64,000 nt of DNA. It comes from Flammeovirga sp. EKP202. GTDB lineage: Bacteria > Bacteroidota > Bacteroidia > Cytophagales > Flammeovirgaceae. This document shows, piece after piece, positions 8,910 to 18,084 of the stretch; position 1 is the stretch's first letter, and every line of letters begins with the position of its first letter. The stretch spans positions 1-64,000 of the forward strand of contig NZ_JACVVP010000001.1 of assembly GCF_014534745.1 (NCBI RefSeq), read 5' to 3'. Both the position numbers and the translations under genes were made by a program. Below the pieces are notes generated by a model. It worked only from the letters and a program-made list of their open reading frames with translations. It searched no databases and was not told the origin of the DNA.

Positions 8910-9686
8910 ATGGCAAACGACATAGCAGGAAAAGTGGTGAAGAAAGCTGTGAAGTCAATATTGGTGTCTCAACCGGAACCCGCCAATCAAAATTCTCCTT
9001 ATCACAAATTAGGAGAAAAGTATGGAATCCAAATTGATTTTCGTCCTTTTATCGAAGTAAAAGGCGTGACAGCCAAAGAATTTAGAGCTCAAAAGATTAA
9101 TATCTTAGAGCATACAGCAGTGATCTTTACATCTAGAAATGCCATAGACCATTTCTTTAGATTATGTAAGGAACTGAAGGTTGAAGTGCCAGCAGATATG
9201 AAGTATTTCTGTATCTCTGAGCAAACTGCAAATTACCTTCAGAAGTATATTGTAGTCCGTAAACGTAAGTTGTTTACAGGTTACAAGACTGCTAGGGACA
9301 TGTTTGATCTATTCAAGAAGTTTAAAAACGAGAAGTTCTTATTCCCTTGTTCAGATATTAGAAAAGAGGATATTCCAGATTATATGGAGTCTAATAATAT
9401 CGAAATGAATGAAGCGATCATCTACCGTACGGTAGCCGCTGATTTATCAGATCTTAGCGATATTTATTATGATATGATTGCTTTCTTTAGCCCTTCAGGA
9501 ATTAAATCGTTATTTACGAACTTCCCTGATTTTGAGCAAAAGGAAACAAGAATTGCTGCATTTGGCCCCACTACAGCTTCAGCTGTAAGAGATGCTGGTT
9601 TACATTTAGATGTAGAGGCACCATTACCAAATGCTCCTTCTATGACAGGTGCAATCGAGTTGTATATAAAAGAGGCGAATGAGTAA
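8910..9686 (+). CDS. hemD: uroporphyrinogen-III synthase
   Basis: A 258-residue HemD-like protein, which cyclises hydroxymethylbilane to uroporphyrinogen III in tetrapyrrole synthesis. The sequence is as divergent as is normal in this family, but key segments fit: KSILVSQPEP at the start of the first domain, TAVIFTSRNAIDHFF, and in the second domain DMIAFFSPSGIKSLF followed by IAAFGPTTASAVRDAGL. It starts with ATG 66 bases after the DUF4271 gene, the last of a three-gene run that ends in a terminator. Confidence 0.9.
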   Translation: MANDIAGKVVKKAVKSILVSQPEPANQNSPYHKLGEKYGIQIDFRPFIEVKGVTAKEFRAQKINILEHTAVIFTSRNAIDHFFRLCKELKVEVPADMKYFCISEQTANYLQKYIVVRKRKLFTGYKTARDMFDLFKKFKNEKFLFPCSDIRKEDIPDYMESNNIEMNEAIIYRTVAADLSDLSDIYYDMIAFFSPSGIKSLFTNFPDFEQKETRIAAFGPTTASAVRDAGLHLDVEAPLPNAPSMTGAIELYIKEANE

Positions 9687-9710
9687 AACCTTTACGCTTT
9701 AAGATATTGA

Positions 9711-9738
9711 AACACCACAGTTTTGTGGTGTTTTTTTT
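9711..9738 (+). terminator. terminator after hemD
   Basis: AACACCACAG-type stem (AACACCAC with GTGGTGTT) and a TTTT-containing loop are followed by eight T. The remaining stretch to 9980 is AT-rich and shows no open frame or repeat that I can support. Confidence 0.92.
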
Positions 9739-9980
9739 ATGTTTGATATAAGGTAATACTTTATTTTTTTGTTAATTGTAGCAGAAGATTCCTAAAAATA
9801 TAGTAACTTCTAACAGCACTTTATAAACGAAGAATAGAAATCGATGTGTTAATTTCAGAATCTCAAAAGAAATTAATTCAACTTGAAGCAAAGTACTTAT
9901 CCTTCTCTTTATTTAGTCTGTAAATTATTTAACTCTATCATCAATTTTAGGGAGAATTGACCTAACCTGACTTATAAATT

Positions 9981-10949
9981 ATGCATTTGACAAAATTTTT
10001 CATCATGAGCTTTCTTGTCATGATGTGTTCTCATCTTAGCTCTCAAGCACAACAAGATCCTCAATTTACTCAATACATGTTTTCAAAACCTTTTCTGAAT
10101 CCAGCAGCTGTTGGAATGACTTCGGAAGAAACAGAAGTGGTTTTATTACATCGTACACAATGGCTAGGGTATGAAGGAACTTTTGAAAACGATGGTACAT
10201 TGAATACCCAGTTTTTCTCAATAACCTCACCTATTCAATCGAAGAGATTAGGGGTAGGTTTCCATTTAGTAAATGATGATGTAGGGTTGATGTCAAATCT
10301 TGAAGCGCAATTGTCTGTGTCATATTTGGTTCCCTTAAAAAGTGGTTCTTTATCTTTTGGGTTAAGAGCTGGAATTTATGACCGTAGCTTAAATACTGAT
10401 AGGTTGAGATTTGTAAATGAAAATGATCCCTTATACAATGGAGGGCAGCCTTTAAATTCGATTGTGCCTGATATTTCAGCAGGAGTATATTATCAAAGTG
10501 AAAAGATTTATGCCGGTATAGGAGCAAAACATTTATTAGAATCAGACTTTGATGGTGGTAGTTCTTCCCCATTTAGTGCGTTGGGAATGTCCTTTAATGG
10601 ATTATTTGGAATGTCATTGGATGTCACTAATAATCTTATTCTTCAGCCTTCTATTTTGATGAGAACGGATTTAAATACTTTTACTTTTGATTTAACTGTT
10701 TTGGCGAATCTTCAAGAGTGGGTGTATGTAGGTGCAGGACTTAGAGAAATGGAAGCTTTAAGTGCACTGGCAGGTGTTTATTTGCTGAAAAATAGAAAAC
10801 TACACTTAGGCTACGCTGTTGATTTTACAGTAAAAGATCAATCAGCCAAAGCACTAACTTCTCATGAGATATTACTTTCTTTTGGTTTTGGTGCATTTGG
10901 GGGTAAATCACCTTCAGTGATTAGAACTCCACGCTATCGTCACGACTAA
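9981..10949 (+). CDS. PorP/SprF family type IX secretion protein
   Basis: A 322-residue outer-membrane beta-barrel protein with a signal peptide ending in SSQAQ. The mature N-terminus QDPQFTQYMFSKPFLNPAAVG is the hallmark of the PorP/SprF family, and repeated amphipathic strands end with an aromatic-containing FGFGAFGGK segment. These proteins partner with type IX secretion and gliding components, and many anchor specific surface proteins. The position directly upstream of gldK suggests the core PorP rather than an SprF paired with an adhesin, but family members cannot be told apart from sequence alone. Confidence 0.92.
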   Translation: MHLTKFFIMSFLVMMCSHLSSQAQQDPQFTQYMFSKPFLNPAAVGMTSEETEVVLLHRTQWLGYEGTFENDGTLNTQFFSITSPIQSKRLGVGFHLVNDDVGLMSNLEAQLSVSYLVPLKSGSLSFGLRAGIYDRSLNTDRLRFVNENDPLYNGGQPLNSIVPDISAGVYYQSEKIYAGIGAKHLLESDFDGGSSSPFSALGMSFNGLFGMSLDVTNNLILQPSILMRTDLNTFTFDLTVLANLQEWVYVGAGLREMEALSALAGVYLLKNRKLHLGYAVDFTVKDQSAKALTSHEILLSFGFGAFGGKSPSVIRTPRYRHD

Positions 10950-11116
10950 TTTCAACTCACTATTTTAACCTGTTTTTGTTTTTTTTTTCTCAATTTTAAT
11001 TTTTTGGATTCATTTTTGTTTCATTGATGTTTGATAATGTTTAGTTATAATATATTAACGTTCATTGTCTAATAGAAAAAGAAACGTATCAATCCAATAG
11101 GAGAATTTTTTATCAT

Positions 11117-12163
11117 ATGAAAAGCTTGTCAAAGAAAAGGCTAATAGGAGCGTTAAGCATTTTGGCTGTCTTAACACAAAGTTGTGGCGGCCTACTTGGA
11201 GGTGGTAGTGATTCCGATCAAGGTAACCTGATTGGTTCACAAGATCGACCTGAATGGGATCCACAAGTAATACCTTATGGAATGACTAGTGTACCAGGAG
11301 GAACATTCCACATGGGACAGGCAGATGAAGATATTACTTACTCTATGATCAACATGAACAAACAAGTTACAATTAGTGGCTTCTTCATGGATGAGACAGA
11401 GATCACAAATAATGAGTACCGTCAGTTTATTGAAGGTATGGAAGCTGAATCTGATACTAGTGCAGATTGGACTTTCGAGCAAATTCAAGAAGAATTGCGT
11501 CCTGATACAACAGTATGGGAAAAAGATTTTACTTACCACATGGGTGAGCCAATGCAAGACTATTACTATAGTCACCCTGCATTTGATGATTATCCAGTTG
11601 TAGGTGTTACAAGAAGAGCTGCGGTAGAGTTTTGTGCATGGAGAACAAGACATTACAATGGTTACAGAACAGAACAAGGACTTGCAGAGATGCCGGCGTT
11701 TAGATTACCTACAGAAGCAGAATGGGAATATTCAGCGAGAGGTGGTCTTGATATGGCTAAATACCCTTGGGGTGGTCCTTATGTGAGAAATGGTAAAGGT
11801 TGTGCTTTAGCAAACTTTAAGCCAGGTAGAGGTAACTATTATGATGACGGTTATTCTTATACATCTCCAGTCGGAGCTTACTTCCCTAACGGATTTGGTC
11901 TTTATGACATGTCAGGGAATGTAGCTGAGTGGTGTGATGATGCATACAATCCATCGGGTTATCCAATTGTTTGGGACTTAAACCCTACTTATACAGATCC
12001 AAATGAGCCAAAGAAAATCGTTAGAGGCGGTTCTTGGAAAGATATCCCATATTATATCCAAACGGGAACAAGATCATACGAGTTCGAAACACAAGCAAGA
12101 TCATATATAGGGTTTAGGTGTGTTATGATTAATCTAGGTAGATCATCTGGATTAGATTATTAG
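11117..12163 (+). CDS. gldK: gliding motility lipoprotein GldK (type IX secretion)
   Basis: A 348-residue outer-membrane lipoprotein with lipobox LTQSC (C23) followed by glycines. The body is a formylglycine-generating-enzyme-like (SUMF1) fold: GTFHMGQ, then FMDETEITNNEYRQF, FRLPTEAEWEYSARGG, MSGNVAEWCDDAYN and IVRGGSWKD. This fold in a lipoprotein next to GldL, M and N identifies GldK/PorK, which forms the periplasmic ring with GldN in the type IX secretion system. It is the first gene of the cluster; gldL follows after 68 bases. Confidence 0.97.
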   Translation: MKSLSKKRLIGALSILAVLTQSCGGLLGGGSDSDQGNLIGSQDRPEWDPQVIPYGMTSVPGGTFHMGQADEDITYSMINMNKQVTISGFFMDETEITNNEYRQFIEGMEAESDTSADWTFEQIQEELRPDTTVWEKDFTYHMGEPMQDYYYSHPAFDDYPVVGVTRRAAVEFCAWRTRHYNGYRTEQGLAEMPAFRLPTEAEWEYSARGGLDMAKYPWGGPYVRNGKGCALANFKPGRGNYYDDGYSYTSPVGAYFPNGFGLYDMSGNVAEWCDDAYNPSGYPIVWDLNPTYTDPNEPKKIVRGGSWKDIPYYIQTGTRSYEFETQARSYIGFRCVMINLGRSSGLDY

Positions 12164-12231
12164 TAAAGTGAACCTAAACAAGGAACACAAGTTTATCCAA
12201 AACAATCAATTTAGACAATTTTAGAAGCAAA

Positions 12232-13056
12232 ATGAGCCATTTACACGAAACAGGAAGAGCAAAATTCTACAGAGTATACGTTCCTATTTTAACTAACCTT
12301 GGAGCAGCAGTAGTAATTGTAGGTGCAATGTTTAAAATTCTTCACCTACCTAACGGTGGACCTATTCTTGCAGCTGGTCTTATCACAGAAGCATTATTAT
12401 TCTTTATCGGAGCATTCGCTCCAGCTGCACCTTTCGAAAAGCATTACGATTGGGCATTAGCTTACCCTGAATTATTATCAGAAGAAGCAGCAGCAGCTCC
12501 AAAGAAAAAAGCAGTTAAGGCTGATCCTAAGAAAGATATTGCAGCTTTAGGTGCAATGGATAAAATGCTAGCAGATGCGAAATTAACTCCAGAAGTATTC
12601 AAAAACTTTGGTGCTGGAATGGAGAACTTAAATAAATCAGTTGGTCAAATGAAGTCAGTAGCTAGCGTTGCTGGTGCTTCAGACGAGTACTCTCGTTCAT
12701 TACAAGTAGCTACAAAGTCTATGGGAGACTTAAACAAGTCTTTCTCTACTACTGTTTCTGCTATGAAAACAATGGAAGGTACTGCAGCTGATTCTAAAGC
12801 TCACCAACAACAAGTTCAAGCTATCACTAAGAACTTAGGTGCATTAAATGCAGTTTATGAAATGGAATTAAAAGATGCTAATAACCATCTTAAAACAATT
12901 AATAAATTCCACGGCAACTTAGCAACTGCTGTTCAAAGCATGGATGAAGCAAGTAAAGAAGCTACTAAGTTCAAGACTCAAATGACTGCATTAACAACGA
13001 ACTTAACTTCGTTGAACAATGTATATGGTAAGATGCTTACTGCAATGAAAGGCTAA
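12232..13056 (+). CDS. gldL: gliding motility protein GldL (type IX secretion motor)
   Basis: A 274-residue inner-membrane protein. Two transmembrane helices near the N-terminus (about residues 14-35 and 43-62) are followed by an Ala/Lys linker and a long cytoplasmic coiled-coil region (about 95-270). GldL with GldM forms the proton-driven motor of the type IX secretion and gliding machinery. Homologs carry a functionally important glutamate in the second helix, and this helix has GLITEALLFF. Second gene of gldKLMN; gldM starts 54 bases later. Confidence 0.97.
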   Translation: MSHLHETGRAKFYRVYVPILTNLGAAVVIVGAMFKILHLPNGGPILAAGLITEALLFFIGAFAPAAPFEKHYDWALAYPELLSEEAAAAPKKKAVKADPKKDIAALGAMDKMLADAKLTPEVFKNFGAGMENLNKSVGQMKSVASVAGASDEYSRSLQVATKSMGDLNKSFSTTVSAMKTMEGTAADSKAHQQQVQAITKNLGALNAVYEMELKDANNHLKTINKFHGNLATAVQSMDEASKEATKFKTQMTALTTNLTSLNNVYGKMLTAMKG

Positions 13057-13110
13057 TTTAGTCTTTCAGACGTTCATATTTTGTATAAACCTTAACAAAG
13101 AAAAGGACTA

Positions 13111-14724
13111 ATGGCAGGAGGAGCAAAAGAAACCCCAAGACAACGGATGATTGGTCTAATGTACTTAGTACTAATGGCCATGCTAGCGTTGAACGTGAGT
13201 AATACAGTACTTGATAAATTTATCTTTATCGAGCAATCATTAGAGAACTCTAATCATATTACTGCACAGGAAAATGATAGACAGTTACACGCAATTGAAG
13301 GTGCAGCTGCTAAAAAAGTAAATGAAACAACAAAGCAAGTTTTAGAAGATGCAAAAGCTCTTCGTAAAGAAACTGCTGAAGTTATTGCATATATCGATAA
13401 TCTTAAAGAAGAAATCGTAAAGAAAACAGGTGGTTACGAGCACGGTGAACTTAAAGGTAAAAGTGATACTCAAAAACCAGCTGAGTTATTAATCGGTTTA
13501 GAAGGTAAGAAAAACGGTAAAGCATACGAATTAGAGAAGAAGTTAAATGCGTTAGCGAAACATTTTGATGATGTAGCGATAAAGCACGATACTTCTAAAA
13601 CTTGGCAGGCGATCGGTAAATTAGCGAAGCCAGCTAAGGAAATGGATCAATACAAAAACGACAAGGATAATAAGAACAAAGATTTTGCTTATATCCAATT
13701 CGAAGAAACTCCGACAGCAGCATGTATGGCAATTCTTTCTGAAATGTCATCAGAAGTACTTCAAAACGAAACAAAAGTTTTAAAAGTATTAAATGATCGT
13801 GTTGGTGGTAGAGTAGTATTTGATAAAGTTGTTGCGGTTGTGAAACCTACTTCAAAATATGTTGCAGCTGGTTTAGAGTATGAAGCGACAATGTTTATTG
13901 CAGCGTCATCATCAGCAGCAAAACCAAGAATGAAATACAACGGAAGTACTATTAAAGTAGTAGATGGTATTGGTGAGGTTAAATTCCCAGTTAAGCCTGC
14001 GAAATATGATAAAAACGGTCGTTCAACTCAATCTTGGAAAGGTGAAATTACTTACACTACTCCATTTGGCGATACTACATTATTAGTGGAAGAAGAGTAT
14101 GTAGTTGTTAAACCTACTATTGAAGTTAACTCTGCTACTGTAAATGCACTTTACAGAAACGTAGCAAACAAATTAGTAATTGACGTACCTGCTTTAGGTG
14201 AAGCTTACAATCCTCAATTCTCAGCAACTAATGCTAAGGTGATGAGTTCAGGTAAAGTAGCTACAATCATTCCAGATGTTAAGGCTAAAGCTGTAGCTTT
14301 AACAGTTAAGAGTAGTGGAAACACAATTGGTACTAAGAACTTTAAAACAAGAGGAGTTCCAAAACCAACAATCACTTTCCCTGGAATTGATTTAAAGAAA
14401 GGTATTAGTTCTAAAACAAGAACACTTAAAGTTCGTCCTAAACCGGACGAGGAATTCAAAGCAGCATTACCTGATGAAGCTAACTACCGTGTAGTGGAAT
14501 GGGAAGTAACTGTTGCATTTGGTACAAAACCATTAGCTGGTCCAGTAAAGATCAAAGGTGGTAAGCAAGATTTCGATATTGGAAGTCTTTTGAAAAAGGC
14601 ACCTAAAGGAACACCAGGTGTACGTGTTGTAGTAGATGTGAAAACAGTAGTTCGTAAAAACTCTCAGGGACAAACTGAAAAAGTTTCTGGAGTAGGTGGA
14701 ATTACTACAATCTCAGTAAACTAA
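13111..14724 (+). CDS. gldM: gliding motility protein GldM (type IX secretion motor shaft)
   Basis: A 537-residue protein with the signature N-terminus AGGAKETPRQRMIGLMYLVL, whose single transmembrane helix (about 13-31) sits in the GldL motor. The periplasmic part has a helical D1 domain (about 40-230) and then beta domains (about 230-537). GldM links the inner-membrane motor to the GldK/GldN ring. The length is normal for the family. gldN starts 12 bases after its stop. Confidence 0.97.
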   Translation: MAGGAKETPRQRMIGLMYLVLMAMLALNVSNTVLDKFIFIEQSLENSNHITAQENDRQLHAIEGAAAKKVNETTKQVLEDAKALRKETAEVIAYIDNLKEEIVKKTGGYEHGELKGKSDTQKPAELLIGLEGKKNGKAYELEKKLNALAKHFDDVAIKHDTSKTWQAIGKLAKPAKEMDQYKNDKDNKNKDFAYIQFEETPTAACMAILSEMSSEVLQNETKVLKVLNDRVGGRVVFDKVVAVVKPTSKYVAAGLEYEATMFIAASSSAAKPRMKYNGSTIKVVDGIGEVKFPVKPAKYDKNGRSTQSWKGEITYTTPFGDTTLLVEEEYVVVKPTIEVNSATVNALYRNVANKLVIDVPALGEAYNPQFSATNAKVMSSGKVATIIPDVKAKAVALTVKSSGNTIGTKNFKTRGVPKPTITFPGIDLKKGISSKTRTLKVRPKPDEEFKAALPDEANYRVVEWEVTVAFGTKPLAGPVKIKGGKQDFDIGSLLKKAPKGTPGVRVVVDVKTVVRKNSQGQTEKVSGVGGITTISVN

Positions 14725-14736
14725 AGAATCAAGATT

Positions 14737-15618
14737 ATGAAAAGTCTAAGAGGATTACTTTTACTAGCATTTGTAGCAGTTGCTAGTATGACTTACGCAC
14801 AGGAGATTGATGAGAGTGAATGGAATAAACATTCAGTTAGACCTGTTCGTAATGCAGATATAATGTTTAAGAAAACGGTTTGGTATAGAGTAAACCTTTC
14901 TGATAAAATAAATCAGCCGTTCTTTGCTAAAAACCGTTGGTTACCTAAACTGATGATTGATGCAGTAAAGAGTAGTTTACTTAGACCATATGAGAATGAC
15001 TCTTTAAAGAAGCGTTTAACAATAGACGAATTCAAAGAGCGTATCAAACGTCCTAACGAAGGCGGTGGTGACTCAGGCGGTGACGACTGGGGCGGCGGCG
15101 ACGATTGGGGCGGCGGAGGCGGCTGGGGCGACTCAGGCGACTCAGGCTGGGGTGACTCAGGCGGAAGCGCTGGAGGAGCAGCAGTTGCAGCTAATGATGA
15201 ATTATATCCTGAAGATATCTATCTAATGGATATTAAAGTAGACATCTTATTTGACCGTAGAAGAGGTAAATGGGTTCATGATATCCAAGTGATTACACTA
15301 GTACTTCCTGCTGAAAATAATGGTGGTACTCTTGAAAGAATGGTAGCTTCATTTAGTTATAAAGAAGTTGTTGAAAACCTTTTCAAAGAGAACAGAGATG
15401 CTTTATGGTACAATGATAGAAACTTAGCAGAAAGTAAGAACTTATCAGATGCTTTTGACCTATTGTTATATCAAGGTAAGATTACTAAATACACTAATAC
15501 ACAAGATAAAGATATTGCTTTATTGTATGGTGATGCTAAAGGTGATATTGCTTTGATGAAAGGCTTAGAATACAAATACGATCTAGTAGAATACGAGTCA
15601 GACTTATGGTCAAACTAG
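14737..15618 (+). CDS. gldN: gliding motility protein GldN with Gly/Asp/Trp-rich insert
   Basis: A 293-residue periplasmic protein with a signal peptide ending in TYAQ. The conserved GldN parts flank the insert: SVRPVRNADIMFKKTVWYRVNL before it, and ELYPEDIYLMDIKVDILFDRRRGKW after it. GldN joins GldK in the periplasmic ring. Residues about 109-149 form a low-complexity tract of Gly, Asp, Ser and Trp (repeats of GDDWGG and GDSG) that is not part of the family core as I know it. The matching DNA, about 15060-15180, uses mostly GGC codons and is far richer in G+C than the surrounding gene, so it may be a recent repeat expansion. Last gene of the cluster. Confidence 0.95.
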   Translation: MKSLRGLLLLAFVAVASMTYAQEIDESEWNKHSVRPVRNADIMFKKTVWYRVNLSDKINQPFFAKNRWLPKLMIDAVKSSLLRPYENDSLKKRLTIDEFKERIKRPNEGGGDSGGDDWGGGDDWGGGGGWGDSGDSGWGDSGGSAGGAAVAANDELYPEDIYLMDIKVDILFDRRRGKWVHDIQVITLVLPAENNGGTLERMVASFSYKEVVENLFKENRDALWYNDRNLAESKNLSDAFDLLLYQGKITKYTNTQDKDIALLYGDAKGDIALMKGLEYKYDLVEYESDLWSN

Positions 15619-15640
15619 TATAATATTAGAACAAAATATA

Positions 15641-15676
15641 AAAAGAGAATCATGTGAAAATGGTTCTCTTTTTTTT
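15641..15676 (+). terminator. terminator of the gld cluster
   Basis: AAAAGAGAATCAT pairs with ATGGTTCTCTTTT (one G-U), followed by a run of T. It lies 22 bases after the gldN stop. Confidence 0.9.
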
Positions 15677-15982
15677 GTCATAACTTTTATGATGATAATA
15701 AAACTTTTCTCTTATCTATATTATCTAATATGTGATGAAGCAAGCAAACAAATATTTTATCAAATTCTATGATAAGATTGTAGATATTATTCTGCTAGTG
15801 TAAGAGATACTTTAAAGATCACTAGAGATCACAAGTATTTCTAATTCTTATAATATTTAATGAATATGTTTGCAATAATTTATCATTACAGTAGAATAAG
15901 CTTATGGCTGAAGTTTATGAATAGTTAGGAGAAGAATTACTTTTGGAAGTTATATTTCAATAGAAGAAATAAAATTAGACAT
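15677..15982. other. intergenic region with no recognised feature
   Basis: About 300 AT-rich bases between the gld cluster and the convergent ribosomal-protein operon. I find no open frame with coding character, no repeat shared with the rest of the window and no clear promoter. Confidence 0.5.
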
Positions 15983-16019
15983 AAAAAAAGGCTAATCCAT
16001 CAAATGATAGAATAGCCTT
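15983..16019 (-). terminator. terminator of the rplM-tsf operon
   Basis: On the minus strand AAGGCTA pairs with TAGCCTT and the stem is followed by a run of seven T. It lies 34 bases after the tsf stop. Confidence 0.78.
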
Positions 16020-16053
16020 AATTATATTGATTCCTTCGTTGGAAGGAAGTTCA

Positions 16054-16884
16054 TTACTTACCAGTTGAAACTCTGTGGAATGATTTGATCACCATACCTG
16101 ATTTCACTGAACCTACGTAAGATTTTACAGATTGACCTGGCTCTTTTACGTAGTCTTGGTTCTCAAGAGTGTTCTCTTTTAAGAATTTCTTCACATATCC
16201 TTCAGCAATACGCTCTAAGATATGCTCAGGTTTACCTTCTTGACGAGCACGCTCAACACCAATTTCTCTTTCTTTAGCAACAACAGTTTGATCAACGTCT
16301 GCTTCAGATAAAGCTAATGGACGCATAGCAGCAACTTGCATACCTACGTTTTTACCAGCTTCTAATACAGCGTCGTCAGCAGCCTCAGAAAGTTCAACTA
16401 ATACTGCGATAGCATTACCGTGCTTGTAAGCAGCAACAGCAGCACCCTCAACATTAGCGTAACCGCTAATTTCCATCTTCTCACCCATTTTTGCAGTTAA
16501 AGCAGTGATTGCTTCAGTAGCAGGAGCTCCGTCGATTTCTAATGCAAGTACTTCCTCAGCAGTCTTAGCGTCGGCAGCAACAGCAGCGTCAAGTAATTTT
16601 TGTCCTAAAGCTTTGAATTCGTCGTTAACTGAAACTGGTTCAGTTTCACAAGCGAATGCTAAAGCTACAGATTTAGAGTTGTCAGCGTTTTCATAAACGA
16701 AAACTTGACCTTCTGTAGTCTCTCTGTCAGCTCTTTTTGCAGCTAATTTTTGACCTTTTTTACGAAGGATTTCAACTGCTTTTTCGATGTCGCCTTCAGC
16801 CTCAGTAAGGGCTTTTTTACAGTCCATCATACCCGCACCAGTGATAGTACGTAGCTCTTTAACGTCTTTTGCTGTGATAGCCAT
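16054..16884 (-). CDS. tsf: translation elongation factor Ts
   Basis: A 276-residue EF-Ts, which exchanges GDP on EF-Tu. The N-terminal UBA-like domain carries the signature VKELRTITGAGMMDCKKAL, with EGDIEKAVEILRKKG next to it. The core domain includes the conserved ETEPVSVNDEF and GMQVAAMRPLAL segments. It is the last gene of a leftward ribosomal-protein operon, separated from the preceding 59-aa gene by 127 bases that contain a hairpin. Confidence 0.97.
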   Translation of the reverse strand: MAITAKDVKELRTITGAGMMDCKKALTEAEGDIEKAVEILRKKGQKLAAKRADRETTEGQVFVYENADNSKSVALAFACETEPVSVNDEFKALGQKLLDAAVAADAKTAEEVLALEIDGAPATEAITALTAKMGEKMEISGYANVEGAAVAAYKHGNAIAVLVELSEAADDAVLEAGKNVGMQVAAMRPLALSEADVDQTVVAKEREIGVERARQEGKPEHILERIAEGYVKKFLKENTLENQDYVKEPGQSVKSYVGSVKSGMVIKSFHRVSTGK

Positions 16885-16955
16885 CTCTATAAAAGATTTA
16901 AAAGAATGGTTGAAAATTGGTAGAAATACTCTACCCTTAATTTATTTACGAACGA

Positions 16956-16984
16956 ACCCGCAAGGTACTAAGTACGATGCGGGT
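16956..16984 (-). promoter_or_regulatory. hairpin between the 59-aa gene and tsf
   Basis: ACCCGCA pairs perfectly with TGCGGGT, and inside it GTAC pairs with GTAC across a three-base loop with a 2x2 internal loop. No T-run follows in the operon direction, so it is not a standard terminator. It could be an mRNA processing or stability element that sets the tsf level. Its role is inferred. Confidence 0.5.
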
Positions 16985-17011
16985 CCGGCTTTAAACCCTA
17001 ATAAGCTTGAA

Positions 17012-17191
17012 TTATTTCTTATTAGCTGCTAAGCCTTCTTTTACTTTAGCTTTCAATTCGGCCATCTCAGTACGGATAGCCTCAAGAGCTGCAGTATCAC
17101 GCTCAGCTTTCTTCGCTTTGAAGATGTCGCCTTGCTTCACTTTTAAGTCGTGAAGTTTAGCTTCAAGCTCTTTGATATCTTTAATATCCAT
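17012..17191 (-). CDS. 59-aa coiled-coil protein in the rpsB-tsf gap
   Basis: A 59-residue highly charged protein, predicted to be nearly all helix, with heptad-like spacing (IKELEAKLHDLKVKQ, then IRTEMAELKAKVKEG). The start is ATG at 17191; a TTG three codons upstream in the same frame is unlikely. The gene sits 31 bases after rpsB and 127 before tsf, in the same orientation, so it is cotranscribed with translation genes. I do not recognise a family. Lys/Glu-rich helical composition and operon position suggest a ribosome-associated role, but that is inference only. Confidence 0.78.
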   Translation of the reverse strand: MDIKDIKELEAKLHDLKVKQGDIFKAKKAERDTAALEAIRTEMAELKAKVKEGLAANKK

Positions 17192-17222
17192 TGTAATCAA
17201 ATTTTAAAGGTAATACGGTGAA

Positions 17223-17984
17223 TTACTCAGCAGAAGCTTCATCAGCTGCTTTTTTCTCTGCTTCAGCAGCAGCACTTGCAGCTTCGTCACGCTCCTTCTT
17301 ACGCTCGCCAATTCCTTCTTCGATTGCAGAACCTACAGCACCCATGATAGCACTTACAGATTTGAATGCATCGTCGTTTGCAGGGATTACAAAATCAACT
17401 CCTTCAGGGTTTGAGTTTGTATCAACCATTGCAAAAACTGGGATACCTAATTTTTGAGCTTCTTTTACAGCGATTGACTCACGCTTAACGTCAACGATGA
17501 ATAACGCAGCAGGAAGACGAGTTTGGTCAGCGATACCGCCCAATACTCTTTCTAACTTCTCACGCTCACGTTGCATCATAAGACGCTCACGCTTAGCTAA
17601 TGAATTGTACTCATCACTCTTCATTAACTTGTCAATTGATGTCATTTTTTTCAATGACTTACGTACAGTTTGGAAGTTAGTTAACATACCACCTAACCAA
17701 CGCTCAGTAACGTAAGGCATTTTTAAACGTGCAGCCTCTTGTGCAACGATGTCTTTTGCTTGCTTTTTAGTAGCAACAAACATCACTTTACGACCAGACT
17801 TCACAATATTTTTTAAAGCATTTTGTGCTTGCTCTAAAGATGTCTTTGTTTTGTTCAGGTCAATGATGTGGATACCATTGCGCTCCATGAAAATGTAAGG
17901 AGCCATCTTTGGGTTCCACTTTCTGGTCAAGTGACCAAAGTGAACACCTGCGTCAAGCAGTTCTTTGTATTCTAAATTTTTCAT
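17223..17984 (-). CDS. rpsB: 30S ribosomal protein S2
   Basis: A 253-residue S2 protein. Signature segments are LLDAGVHFGHLTRKWNPKMAPYIF near the start, VATKKQAKDIV, YVTERWLGGMLTNFQT and VDTNSNPEGVDFVIPANDDA. The start at the ATG at 17984 is chosen over a TTG four codons upstream, giving the usual N-terminus MKNLEYKELLDAG. A charged Ala/Glu/Lys tail extends beyond the core. A long hairpin lies in the 100-base gap upstream, a plausible place for feedback control. Confidence 0.97.
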   Translation of the reverse strand: MKNLEYKELLDAGVHFGHLTRKWNPKMAPYIFMERNGIHIIDLNKTKTSLEQAQNALKNIVKSGRKVMFVATKKQAKDIVAQEAARLKMPYVTERWLGGMLTNFQTVRKSLKKMTSIDKLMKSDEYNSLAKRERLMMQREREKLERVLGGIADQTRLPAALFIVDVKRESIAVKEAQKLGIPVFAMVDTNSNPEGVDFVIPANDDAFKSVSAIMGAVGSAIEEGIGERKKERDEAASAAAEAEKKAADEASAE

Positions 17985-18025
17985 TGTTTCTAACAAGTAG
18001 AGTTTTTTGCAAAACGTAATTTAAA

Positions 18026-18074
18026 GCAGTATGGCAGATAGTCTGAAAAAGACCATCTTTGCCAAAATAACTGC
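18026..18074 (-). promoter_or_regulatory. long hairpin in the rpsI-rpsB gap (candidate S2 leader)
   Basis: Nested arms pair across the gap: GCAGT (18026-18030) with ACTGC (18070-18074), GGC and GAT (18033-18039) with ATC and GCC (18055-18063), and GTCT with AGAC closing a GAAAA-type loop. It lies about 40 bases upstream of the rpsB start and has no T-run, so it is not a simple terminator. Ribosomal protein S2 autoregulation through its own leader is known in other bacteria; its occurrence here is inference. Confidence 0.5.
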
Positions 18075-18084
18075 ATAATCCAGA

